DNA of 36,351 nt. It comes from Verrucomicrobiota bacterium (GTDB lineage: Bacteria; Verrucomicrobiota; Lentisphaeria; JABSQK01; JAJFLO01). The notes beneath the pieces were generated by a model. The model had not been told where the DNA came from. It saw only the letters and a list, made by a program, of their open reading frames with translations, and ran no database searches. A program made the translations under genes and the position numbers. Location of the stretch: contig JAJFLO010000531.1 in assembly GCA_021772675.1 (NCBI GenBank), positions 1 to 36,351 of the forward strand, given 5' to 3'. Shown here piece by piece: positions 30,301-34,379 of this stretch (within the stretch, counting starts at the first letter, position 1; every line of letters begins with the position of its first letter).

Positions 30301-31069
30301 CAGAACTGATGGAATCTTTCAGGAATAGCGCGGAATGAACCATACCCCAATTGCCACTCGGATCTTTTCCACGGACATAAAGATAATGCAGACCGTCGTT
30401 TAGATCAGGTTTTATATCTATTAGATCGTTTACAGTGACATCTACCCCCGCTAAAAAACCGGGTAAGGGCGCACCACCTCCAAATCCAGGATCAACGTCG
30501 ATAAAATATTCCGTTTCGATGACATTGCCAAATGTAGAATCATCCTTGAAAAATGGATGCGAATGCATTAAGCCCCAGTTGTCATTAGGGTCTTTCCCCC
30601 GAATGTAGAGCGTATGAAAGCCAGCGGCAAGCTCCGGTTTAATATCTATTTCATTGTTTACAATGGCCTCTGATCCGGCTGAAAAACCGGGTAAGGGAGC
30701 ACCACTTCCAAATCCAGGGTCAACGTCGATAAAATACTCAGCCTCCGTTATTCTATCGGTATCAAATTCTTCCTTAAAAAATGCCTGGGGGTGAGCCAAA
30801 CCCCATAGCCCATTAGCATCTTTGGCGCGGACATACAGGACATGAAATCCCGCACTTAAGCTGGAAACATCAACCGTCAAACTCTCTGTGACATCCGGTC
30901 CGTCAGTTACATCAACAATGTTTCCGGAAAAGCCGAACCCCGGATCAACATCAAAAAAATATTCGTATGCAACAATATCAACCAGAGCATTTCCCTGAGG
31001 AATAATGACAAATAGACAAAGAATTATTAGTATGAATTGCTTTATATTAGTTTGATATTCAGTCATCAT
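15314..31069 (-). CDS. giant exported mosaic protein with caspase-like domains
   Basis: One open frame of about 5251 residues (roughly 560 kDa). I chose ATG 31067-31069 (or the next codon) because GGAGAG precedes it and the leader KQFILIILCLFVIIPQGNA follows; a longer frame to 31126 has no leader at its start. Approximate order: DxDPGFG repeats (35-340), Calx-beta (420-532), beta-helix (535-915), eight carboxypeptidase-regulatory-like repeats (916-1737), Calx-beta (to 1860), four jelly-roll-like modules and four tandem-95 modules (1862-2848), Asp-rich calcium repeats, a second beta-helix (2911-3270), FG-GAP-like repeats (3370-3575), a catalytic caspase/C13-like domain, a degenerate copy, PPC-like domains (4515-4757), InlB-type repeats (4845-5070) and a two-lobed C-terminal domain. 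It is probably surface-exposed or secreted. No sorting motif (LPXTG, PEP-CTERM) is seen. The start overlaps hepT. Confidence 0.9.
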   Translation of the reverse strand: MMTEYQTNIKQFILIILCLFVIIPQGNALVDIVAYEYFFDVDPGFGFSGNIVDVTDGPDVTESLTVDVSSLSAGFHVLYVRAKDANGLWGLAHPQAFFKEEFDTDRITEAEYFIDVDPGFGSGAPLPGFSAGSEAIVNNEIDIKPELAAGFHTLYIRGKDPNDNWGLMHSHPFFKDDSTFGNVIETEYFIDVDPGFGGGAPLPGFLAGVDVTVNDLIDIKPDLNDGLHYLYVRGKDPSGNWGMVHSALFLKDSISSAGASNVNITSVEYFFDSDPGFDNGHNVDISGLTLGSDLIINFNADLDNNVDDLSDGIHVLHVRSKDANGNWSLNHTHTFLKESTDPNNPPNIVAVHYNVTEAGTERKTPVSFTAFTPAPNTEVGPLIDLTGLFVGTTYQINVESFDSNGAKSLKYVHDVTLERPKVSVSDVTVHESMGGIINAVFEVSLSVPDASVVTVNYTTTDSSANAGTDYTAVSGTLSFPANTTTLTIPVTILTDESEEGIESFFLDLATPVNAEIDDGQGICTIIDTGIVKNVINLNDNGPGSLREAISTTTDGDVIKLLIAGKMILTGGELVIDKNIVIRGPESDILEISGSGSSRVFNVSGSDVVIENIGITNGFTAGSGGGILNTGGLTLRRVVATMNAADEFGGGLMNGLLDGSENIEIRANLIDCDFGFNTCKQDGGGIFNEENNRLNLTGTVIHNNTADVNGGGIANFGGQLSIANSTISSNKAKGSGGGIDTTNAGTLTIIHGTITQNRSDFDDDSGGVGGGIFRGSGNTILHNTIVAENYRKSMAPSEVDDDVSGIVNSASSYNLIGVDTGLSGIINGVLFNQIGTGSTPIIPLLGNLLFDEIGGFTNIHALSKTSPAIDAANNSQTDLANLTTDQRGISARKIDGGIGTATADIGAFEYNPFFEELGGIAGTVVDSSNQPISGVTVFVFKFSEFSSSNSTQTDSIGNYAFNGLKSGDYKIQISLSYTSDFVPQTYDNADNFSLATPITVSAPNTTVNIDITLEFGGSVSGRVVDSSNQPISGLQVNAFGIAFNLGGKNGFTDSNGDYIIKGLASGDYRVEVLTFNNSSFAPQFYSNKNDSSSADPVTITAPNQTSDINFTLAAAGSEGTGGTISGQVIGENGQGVANVSVNAFSNFSFGGFAFTDSNGFYTISGIPEGDFRIRIFPPTDIGSPEYFDDALFFEFATPITITGTDRVENINFVISKHSGSISGKVVDAAGQPLANQFVDAYDFALDLFVGGESTDAKGFYKIKNIPAGTYRVRTSVFDPIKNYINEYFDNKISDANPTPVTVPAQTGRADVNFMLDTGGSISGNVKDANDQPITNGLVEAYISGTENWVNASFTDTNGDYIIPGLPPGNYRVRTAINHSDFVNENFDNVTKIDDQLITAVTVTIGNDTPNINFSLAKGGAISGKVTDVDGNPIIAAFVDAKDAAGNFLVNYARTDFFGNYTITGLPAGDYHVSTDAEDNDYIDEYFDNAASSGTASTVTVAGLDNTPNINFQLDAFGAVSGKVFLADGTDLKVELWRGDPCTDPMLIKDTLIDADGTFELNKIVVGTYYLRVNRGSTNFIEAWYATGNSNGSDTPTPTLSSIHCGGAVAVTLSKGVTSSGINFFLSQGGSISGTITNNSTQVGDIIVQAFVDSIFQFNPIAQVIPDPDSGVYTFPGLVEGDYFVGAFIDVSPDANQAADRRLNKNEDRGVYPTNPITISAGNTLNFTGIDITITPPDGNPIIGFDITESNGLENVTTVSLSVSLSFIHDQEVRIDYVLGTPTADAATEVTDFTFIDGTLIFDANVARTKTITDLVITDDDESGEGNETIIIELTNVSGATLDSNRDTFTYTIIDDESVDTGTIIEDFEDLATFDNAQWSFPPSPNVAWDIDDQVVYEGMYSAKSGAITNNQKSIMELTRNFTEAGTISFFRKIDSEAKFDFLNFYIDGGDPIAQWSGNLDWAQFTFKVAAGDRKFTWEYVKDSSNPDNFSGADAAWIDDITSPGNAAPNAVNDVVETGANTSIRFNVLLNDSDVDNDDIDIVRFLQPTSAIGIVAYEGEGIFLYTPNDNETGFDYFTYFISDGKGGEDGADVEIDIRKINGNPILEGDFIDIGPEIPGKIDVLSNDSDPDGDSLTISAFTQPKNGTLEFNSGTQIFTYTSKTGIVEFDSFDYTVTDGNGGSQSASVDIFIRPDFEIWDTEDFKKFFWVTEDPSSDAPWFIDDIHSSVGSFSARSGFIGDNESSSLSVTLPTTGGFIAFSLRVSTEYTTDEILDKLEFKIDGKTIEIDGEPLDPFSGILNDQGDPIPTDQLSSNGGSQRAQFFNELFFVDPGIHTFTWTYTKNESVSSGDDAVWLDNIVFPNLKIDESWESGDLSKFSWVPSGDSGWEVTESESKDGDWSIRTRPLKDNESNRLDLTLGVLDGIISFFILTSTEKEEDFLEFQIDGVEQEKGRFSGIRDWRQASFEVTGGQRTFSWIYKKDGSFTNGEDRVWLDAITFPPIIDDAPNAPDAIDDTFKIKSDTATLISVLENDIDNDGDAILISSFTQPTHGEIGNEGAGDFIYIPNPGYIGPDQFTYTVRDRIDATTALTDTADVFLTVEFVNAPPTAIADIVFTNSGESVVIDVLINDLDKNLDFLTITAVNDPDNGSVTLNNNGTLTYSPNSDFVGVDKFNYIVSDGRGGTDIGEITVLVISKIEFWNPSPPDFANPTIATSSFNFSTEAFKFNNAGAEVPLAGADWFVTVEKSFIGDFSVRSGALPGNSQSSILRLEGFRTRGGSISFFRKISSENDFDKLIFSINGTEVDEWSGELDWELQTYFLSAGEFNFEWKYIKDESIKGGDDRAWIDGILLPPDAEKDSDDDGLRDSWEIQFFGSLDIDGDGNPANDGEADFDSDTWTDRQEFQFDRNPKDNTSAPPRNLYVTVNGDDDNGTGKIDAPFNTIQRAIDFGISGMTINVADGVYSGEGNENLDFDGKAIILTSVNGRWNTIIKASTENSQGFIFFAGETNLTVVKGFTISGFKLAIETAIDSSPKFENCLIRGSNIAAECLDNSSPIFTGCSIVENDEGLVGFGASIVTIIDCDFINNDEAVISIGENETRISRSRFSDNTIGISGEEGKVIVSDCILKENKFGLIIASAYGSIVRNCTIVNNDPGIEIDAGIRSGAVTEAAVVGNCIIFDNGNGNDNNIDIINVEAGSIPASIIYSCLGVDNTNPLIANVAFNNINSDPALTVDGHLLKGSPCIDAGTNSGVSGNDIDNEPRPGSSAVDIGADEFIDTDNDGLPNWFEGQLLSNSAGGTNVISIAHDTDFDGDNLLNIDEYGNSTNAASRDTDLDRFSDDDEIASGSDPLVADTNLSPFAAGAPFSADISSRGVGSVLTTNSSKTILMSVFEDADQNNAMDLFCLLDDGSLQFIENKGTLVAPEWNSPTQVGLINGATQFDAADLNGDKRADLVVVSGTTLTLVSLSESDSSNTTGNSTTTGNFTNRVISNSVPAGSRPFLVDIDGDGDFDIVLSHNGNLSLLKNTGKCLQALWEDALDQTFFKDTTFNRPFKSTFDIDMDGDLDEFITINSSNSPFFSINLIDHIILQNRYFTVTAGNQQPLEVSTTASANLSFKIVRQFTNNSLACTSPFANNAQILTSAGNGLRIFQAGTGTGSQDIIRVVDSNPNAMGRSALIVANVIETSEEDSTGKAIIIVGRRSDLDSLYSSSERLGREAYAVLRQRGYVPDNICMLTPDGSLIETIQRGLVVRTGHGAVGNLASTIDRGIATPQSIENAIKIWAKDADELLLDFVDHGVVGKDDADKEVGEIILRHNVQVNGPTLNSWLNFWQTQGKKCTVILDHCYSGRFLRDLKFNDVSANSAGAVANSDRIVLASALPTSLAHFQGTEGIVSFSQLFWDEISAGKTIGEAFESTVAGLARLLQTPNIDYTGDGLVDSKVAENVKVVIGLEDLVSPFTRPSIRVVMPAATIKVDDSLPIWVTNIVSNQPIASVTAYILTPNLTTIVEDGLPITDSPQIQLLPGSPRRVISKEDFQKLKALSNAELSQELKDIITQNYILNSSGTTYELIAEPTAEFNPSVMASTFKRLGFLDWYEAPFTRFDSIGLYRILVFAQDQFGLLSPPSVVDIRVEGPVEKAIIIHCPESDENIKADSERLVKRAYTSLLARNFDQVDIRLLTSANLDKAEENWTSATLQEAVTQWALTQTNDSIVTELLTIYLIGTGTSSGITCPNVTGGVLAPGELKTLLDTFQNSTKTTASPDPANVRVIIEADNSGIFISGLKSSANPPLPRQILTSSNATDTSFRSEGLSFSDLFWGEIARHRDIRQAFGNVRTYARAAGIKVNYQLDDNDNGAYNPKQDGSKVNDKFVGSLVITGDSKPVIGRVQESQEVKIGEFVQIWASEISIPEGEAPEEVDVWANIIFTAANGDSQLMKKVDLTYCPLRARYEVMLDSNSGGHNSLSCDSVAIPMHDIFELSGLYTALIHAGADRTKPTNTALPAPISIYYGILKPVGPGLSPDPSVFTRITSNGLKVSDTLSSGSKKFRFFASPGQRLTFDLFDLDANADFSFSIQNPVDNSVLISSDDWGSGFPEKIWNWKPPYTGWYFVEVIRESSSGARAAANEFNLRVSQEQFPGPDGFEFDDNPNSSQLILLQDGEFQEHNFHKNADEDWVFFYADVAVSYRVEVFDMGSNNNPVLELFSGSDFNLPVTTGIDVENGAVKQMDFLPSTFGLGSDVYYIRVKNSDANIFGPGSEYKLKAFTTTGGAGLLKGEIFDSNNVLVTGGNIILNKDAPTESIIPALSGKYGLLLSAGTYTLETSVPGYATDNESGITINGNIVTQNFTIDPVAQEQHSLAVVVTPTEGGQLSTPAQEMYFDGENVNLTGAANAHYKFVSWSGSQPSTSNPLQFTISEPTNITLTFALETHNVTFVSEFGGATKGSPILTPLVAPGPYNFGSVVNWSVTSPEAGGAGERFVADQTNGSQTVDDAFLAGSSTLRVNWVKQYELSVALENSGKVNTSTTDFKEWHQDGTLATLTADTQSFEFEKWLDDADQELSTNPVLQLSMTQVRSVKAVFKLPTVPQMISFKKGWNQISFNVSPKDPPRTIFADLVKPALSENKLLQIIGENKNFDPDLPDSLNTLTSFTDGIGYWFKFSEANPVEGEEFTVNGNPIQSAGAVTIPLKNGWNHVGYVPSSAGGIDTVLASIINNVEEIRSRDGKFVPGGSSNDFTTLKPGEAYFIKIKDAPGGSINFQYP
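17955..18680 (-). other. degenerate caspase/C13-like domain of the giant protein
   Basis: Residues about 4130-4372 repeat the plan of the preceding protease-like domain: opening KAIIIHCPESDE against KAIIIVGRRSDL, the later SFSDLFWGEI against SFSQLFWDEI, and a D/N-rich loop. The catalytic His position reads LIGTGT, with Thr4218 (codon 18416-18418). The Cys position reads EADNSG, with Asp4268 (codon 18266-18268). Spacing is 50 residues against 49 in the intact copy. It should be catalytically dead and may be a binding or regulatory module. Confidence 0.8.
19230..20025 (-). other. catalytic-looking caspase/C13-like domain of the giant protein
   Basis: Residues about 3682-3947 match the clan CD fold of legumain/caspase-like peptidases. 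The catalytic His is in LLLDFVDHG (His3791, codon 19697-19699), and the catalytic Cys is in VILDHCYSGRF (Cys3840, codon 19550-19552), 49 residues later, as usual for the family. The typical DRIVLASA strand and FSQLFWDEI helix follow. The DHG form of the His motif is closest to peptidase family C13. Substrate and activation are unknown. Confidence 0.82.
25860..28325 (-). other. eight tandem carboxypeptidase-regulatory-like repeats
   Basis: Eight units of roughly 100 residues each begin with a form of GGSISGKVVDANGQPI and contain the Y.I.GLPAGDYRV strand. The first two units share the exact string VVDSSNQPISG. Such prealbumin-like beta-sandwich repeats serve as stalks in surface proteins. The last two units are the most diverged. 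This is a region of the giant gene, not a separate gene. Confidence 0.82.
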
Positions 31070-31409
31070 TCTCTCCAATTCCTTTTTCAAGAATAACCTG
31101 AATTTGATCTCGCAATTTTGAAACATCTTTTTGTGTTACTTCCCATACTGCAGATAAATCTACACCCATGTAATTATGTATAAGAATATCCCTTAAACCG
31201 GCAATTCGTCGCCATTTTATATCTGGATAATCATTTCTTAATTGATTTGAAATATTTTTTGTGGCTTCTCCAATTATCTCCAATTGTCGTATTATGGCAT
31301 CCTGCCAATGTGATTCCAACATAAAGGTTTCTTTGCCAACGGAAGTGTAAGATTCAATTTTTATTATCGCATCCATTATATGTTGTAAATAGATAGTGTC
31401 GTTTTTCAC
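31059..31409 (-). CDS. hepT: HepT-type toxin (HEPN RNase)
   Basis: This 116-residue HEPN-domain protein would be the toxin of a HepT/MntA pair. The active-site motif R-x4-H-x-Y is visible as RDILIHNY (Arg73, His78, Tyr80), in the expected place after an all-helical body (IIRQLEIIGEATKNIS). In characterised systems the HEPN protein cleaves RNA and its partner AMPylates the motif tyrosine. The start is GTG (31407-31409), overlapping the TGA of the antitoxin gene. Its own stop (31059-31061) lies inside the start region of the giant gene, which begins at 31069, so the three genes read as one transcript. Whether the overlap has functional meaning is unknown. Confidence 0.9.
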   Translation of the reverse strand: MKNDTIYLQHIMDAIIKIESYTSVGKETFMLESHWQDAIIRQLEIIGEATKNISNQLRNDYPDIKWRRIAGLRDILIHNYMGVDLSAVWEVTQKDVSKLRDQIQVILEKGIGENDD

Positions 31410-31699
31410 AAATTGGTGGCTTCTTTTATGATTTTATCTCGTATGTAAGGGCTGATTGAATGTTCAGTAAGTACGTCGACTTTGCAATGACATAAGTCCT
31501 CCAAATCCTGTTTCAACGCAATAAGATCCAAAAGGGATCGTCCTTCCTCTAAATTAACAAGAATATCAATGTCACTTTCTGGCCTATTTTCACCTCTGGC
31601 AATAGAACCAAATAGTCTCACATTTGAGGCGCCGTATTTAGCTGTAATGCTTAGAATTTCGCTTCGTTTCTCATCTTTAATTTTGCCTGGAGTATTCAA
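31406..31699 (-). CDS. mntA: MntA-type antitoxin nucleotidyltransferase
   Basis: This 97-residue minimal nucleotidyltransferase carries the complete G-S-x10-D-x-D motif: GSIARGENRPESDIDI, with Gly31, Ser32, Asp43 and Asp45. It would neutralise the HepT partner by attaching AMP to it, as known for this family. The C-terminal half (KVDVLTE) supplies the third acidic residue of the fold. The start is inferred as TTG at 31697-31699, because no ATG fits; AAGGAA lies upstream at a rather long distance. Its TGA overlaps the GTG of hepT, which supports co-translation. Both partners look intact. Confidence 0.88.
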   Translation of the reverse strand: MNTPGKIKDEKRSEILSITAKYGASNVRLFGSIARGENRPESDIDILVNLEEGRSLLDLIALKQDLEDLCHCKVDVLTEHSISPYIRDKIIKEATNL

Positions 31700-31797
31700 T
31701 CTTTATATCTCTGTTCCTTTTCAGTAGAGCCTTTCGACCTTTGATAAAATTCCGATTAACTTCATGCAGTTTCCAGCATCAATCATTTTCTAAAAAC

Positions 31798-32817
31798 CTA
31801 TTCCCTTGCCTTTATCTTCATATTAAATCTTAAATCCGATGAATTTGTCGCCGTTGAACTTGATCTAAATGAATAAATTGTTGGCAATGGTGCTATGCCA
31901 GATAACACATAAGGATTCGAACCGCCAAACATACCGATATCCAAAAAGTCATCACCAGCGTTAATTGCAGGGGAACTGGCTTTCAATTGCCATTGGCCAT
32001 CTGTGGTGCCGCTCCCGACAAACACGCTGGACATACTGACGTTTGACTGATTTCCGTTCGTGGTACCAAACTGAGTAGAATTTGCTATATTATTGATTAT
32101 ACCATTGTTATCACCGGATAAGCCACCAATGTCTCTTGCAATGTTATTTTTGATTGTTGAATTACTTACAGTTAATTTACCAAAAAATACATTGTTTTTA
32201 ATCACTGTTGCCACCGAGGTTACGATTGCGTCAAATTGCCTGTCGTCCATTTGGATATAATTATTTGAAATTTCGAAGCTTGAATTGCCTGGAGTATTTA
32301 TACTGATTCCATGAGCACTGTTATCGGACCAATCACTTAAAATGTAGTTTTGGGTAATAATCGTGTTAGGGGAATTCTTCAAAATTTGAATATTATCGGT
32401 AGAATCAGCGAAAAAACGACAACGTTTTAGAGTAATATTACTATCCTCAATCGTAGCTTGTCCTTTAAAATATAGTCCTGTAAATGACGAACCACTGGAA
32501 CCAGGATTACATGTCAGTCCATTGATCTGTGCATGCGTATTATCTGCACGAGTATCCAAATTTTCGGCTAAAAAATATCCTGGCCCAACAAAGTGAAGTT
32601 GTTTACTGACTGTTAGAATGGGGTAATCTGCTGCACCCCTGACATAAATTGTGTCACCTGATGAGGCTGCATCATGAGCCGCTTGAAGTGTCGAATACAT
32701 ATGAGTTGCTGATGTATCATGGCCGAGATTACCATCTACAATTAAGGTGGCGGATTGAGATGAGAAACAAACCAGTAACTGGGTGATAAATATGATGGTG
32801 ATAATGTTATTTTTCAT
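31798..32817 (-). CDS. exported right-handed beta-helix protein
   Basis: This 339-residue protein has a signal peptide (about 1-23, NNIITIIFITQLLVCFSSQSA) and then repeated short strands with Asn and Ile ladders (NNYIQM, ITQNYILSD, KNNVFFG, NNIAND-like) typical of right-handed beta-helices of the pectate-lyase or parallel-beta-helix type. No catalytic residues of a lyase are recognisable. It ends with GMFGGSNPYVLSGIAPLPTI, a C-terminal pattern seen again in the 458-residue protein at 34380-35756. AAAAGGAA precedes the start at a good distance. It lies between a toxin-antitoxin pair and an NTase/Uma2 set. A surface or secreted role is inferred. Confidence 0.82.
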   Translation of the reverse strand: MKNNIITIIFITQLLVCFSSQSATLIVDGNLGHDTSATHMYSTLQAAHDAASSGDTIYVRGAADYPILTVSKQLHFVGPGYFLAENLDTRADNTHAQINGLTCNPGSSGSSFTGLYFKGQATIEDSNITLKRCRFFADSTDNIQILKNSPNTIITQNYILSDWSDNSAHGISINTPGNSSFEISNNYIQMDDRQFDAIVTSVATVIKNNVFFGKLTVSNSTIKNNIARDIGGLSGDNNGIINNIANSTQFGTTNGNQSNVSMSSVFVGSGTTDGQWQLKASSPAINAGDDFLDIGMFGGSNPYVLSGIAPLPTIYSFRSSSTATNSSDLRFNMKIKARE

Positions 32818-32879
32818 AATAATTTCCTTTTAGTTTTATATTTATGGAATTTTATCAACCTAGTCAATTTTCATTTAAT

Positions 32880-32981
32880 GTTGGAGTAGGTCTCCGACCG
32901 GCGATCTTTATCATTTTGCTTGCAGTTAGCAGACTTACCAGTCGCCGGAGAGATACCGTCTGCCACATTAATCCTTCCAAC
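32880..32981. repeat. dispersed inverted-repeat element
   Basis: The end sequences GTTGGA (32880-) and TCCAAC (-32981) and an inner pair around TCTCCGACCGGCGA (from 32891) and TCGCCGGAGA (32942-32951) form a two-stem hairpin. The layout matches the other GGAG-ended hairpins in this window, though the stem sequence is different. Confidence 0.6.
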
Positions 32982-33046
32982 ATATAAACCGTTTTACATG
33001 TTGAACCGCGCTCTATTTCTTTATTTTAAGGCATAATTCTTTATTC

Positions 33047-33670
33047 CTAACTTTGATTTACTGCATACTCTGGAGTTGACTCCTTAATTTCATCAATACT
33101 TTCATCAGGTGGTATGGGAAAATTGAATACGGCTGCTAAGTTCAAATTCAGATCAGAGAATGTCGGACTGGAAAGATTATCCTCGTTTGAGAACACACCA
33201 TTGATTTCATAAGCGTGATTTGATAACAACAATACCTCCATTAATGAGGGGTATGGGGTAACAATCCAATACTCCTTCACGCCAAATTTTGCGTATAACT
33301 GCGTTTTCCGCAATCGGTCATGCCTTAGGCTAAACGGTGAAAGTATTTCGATAACCAATGTCGGCGGTCCGTCAATATGCGTCTGTTTGATTTGATTGGG
33401 GTCGCAAACAACCAGGATATCAGGTTGGACAATATCGGTCTCAGATAACTTGACATCCATCGGCGCCGGAATCACTTTACACGACTTATTTTTCAAGTAG
33501 TTATAAATCTGCGCGTGAAGACTACTCAGTATTAATTGATGCCTTGTTTGTGGACTTGGAGACATCGCATACGCTTCGCCATCCACTAATTCCCAGCGCT
33601 GATCATCTGGCCAATTCTGGTAGTCCTCCCACGTGAAGGAGGCATGTTTATTGTTTAAGTATTGACTCAT
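33047..33670 (-). CDS. Uma2-family (DUF820) PDDEXK protein
   Basis: This 207-residue protein has the usual layout of Uma2-family putative endonucleases: an N-terminal DYQNWPDDQRWELVDGEAYAM (Glu27), a central QPDILVV (Asp84), then TLVIEILSP (Glu108) and the closing YAKFGVKEYWIV. These acidic residues correspond to the PDDEXK nuclease core. The family is widespread in mobile and accessory regions; a nuclease activity has been proposed, but the biological role is mostly unknown. It starts 21 bp after the stop of the nucleotidyltransferase gene, so the two are likely co-transcribed. Confidence 0.88.
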   Translation of the reverse strand: MSQYLNNKHASFTWEDYQNWPDDQRWELVDGEAYAMSPSPQTRHQLILSSLHAQIYNYLKNKSCKVIPAPMDVKLSETDIVQPDILVVCDPNQIKQTHIDGPPTLVIEILSPFSLRHDRLRKTQLYAKFGVKEYWIVTPYPSLMEVLLLSNHAYEINGVFSNEDNLSSPTFSDLNLNLAAVFNFPIPPDESIDEIKESTPEYAVNQS

Positions 33671-33691
33671 AATTATGACCGCGAATCTTCG

Positions 33692-34147
33692 TTAATTGTT
33701 GCTGATATTTTTTAAATTATCCAAATCAATTAGGTCCTGTGGTCTGCCGCTTGCCGTTTTAGCATTGATTAAATCACTTTTCGATATAATACTAATGGGA
33801 ATACCATCGTAAGAACTTTGAATTCTGTTTTCCCAGGCATCATCAAAGCAGACACCTTTAATACTCATAAGAATATCAATCCTATTTGGTTCTATCCCAA
33901 TTTGATAAATCATATCAGGATCGATAAAATCTTTAACAGTTATATTTTTTAGAGGTGCGCCAAATTGCATTAGTACCTTATATACTCTTTTTGCATTTTC
34001 TTCTGATGGTTGAACCAATATGTCCATGTCCTTTGTATACCGGGGCTCTGTATAAAACACCACGGCATGAGCTCCTACTATAAGGTAGCTAACTTTTTCG
34101 TCTAATAATAGTTTGAACAGATCTTTGTAATCTTGATTCGCCGGCAT
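33692..34147 (-). CDS. minimal nucleotidyltransferase-fold protein
   Basis: This 151-residue protein has the nucleotidyltransferase motif VGAHAVVFYTEPRYTKDMDILV: Gly25, then Asp40 and Asp42, with a third acidic residue in RIDIL (Asp91). The closing SKSDLINAKTASGRPQDLIDL is a common C-terminal stretch in DUF6036-like and AbiEii-like proteins. ATG at 34145-34147 is the right start because AAAGGA lies close upstream. It overlaps the end of the small upstream gene by 59 bp. A toxin-antitoxin or defence role is plausible from the fold and context, not proven. Confidence 0.85.
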   Translation of the reverse strand: MPANQDYKDLFKLLLDEKVSYLIVGAHAVVFYTEPRYTKDMDILVQPSEENAKRVYKVLMQFGAPLKNITVKDFIDPDMIYQIGIEPNRIDILMSIKGVCFDDAWENRIQSSYDGIPISIISKSDLINAKTASGRPQDLIDLDNLKNISNN

Positions 34148-34295
34148 TTTTTCCTTTCATATATTCTGCTTCAGAGATCATGTCCCACATTGCAGAAAAC
34201 CGACCTTCATGGCCCACTTCCTGCCAGAATTCACGATCAAAGCTTCTATCGTCATCATTTCGTCTGATTAATTGTTCTTTAATTACTCGTTTCAT
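34089..34295 (-). CDS. small conserved protein next to the nucleotidyltransferase
   Basis: This 68-residue protein contains SFDREFWQEVGHEGRFSAMWDMISEA and the basic tail RLQRSVQTIIRRKS. Small proteins with this 'FD-x-x-FW ... A-x-W-x-M' pattern are known beside nucleotidyltransferase genes. It ends 59 bp inside the next gene, so the overlap is out of frame but long. No Shine-Dalgarno is clear. Its role is unknown; a partner or antitoxin function for the neighbouring nucleotidyltransferase is a reasonable guess. Confidence 0.7.
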   Translation of the reverse strand: MKRVIKEQLIRRNDDDRSFDREFWQEVGHEGRFSAMWDMISEAEYMKGKNAGESRLQRSVQTIIRRKS

Positions 34296-34379
34296 TTATA
34301 TTATTGCCCGGGCTGGAAGCCCCTTCCCATATTTTAAAAATCAGTTTCAAGCATCCAGCAACCGGTATCCATCCCTTTT

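Noticed and set aside
31070-31126. Longer N-terminus for the giant protein starting at 31126
   Set aside because: It would place 19 residues before the signal peptide and overlap hepT by 68 bp. The GGAGAG site and the leader support the ATG at 31067-31069 or the next codon.
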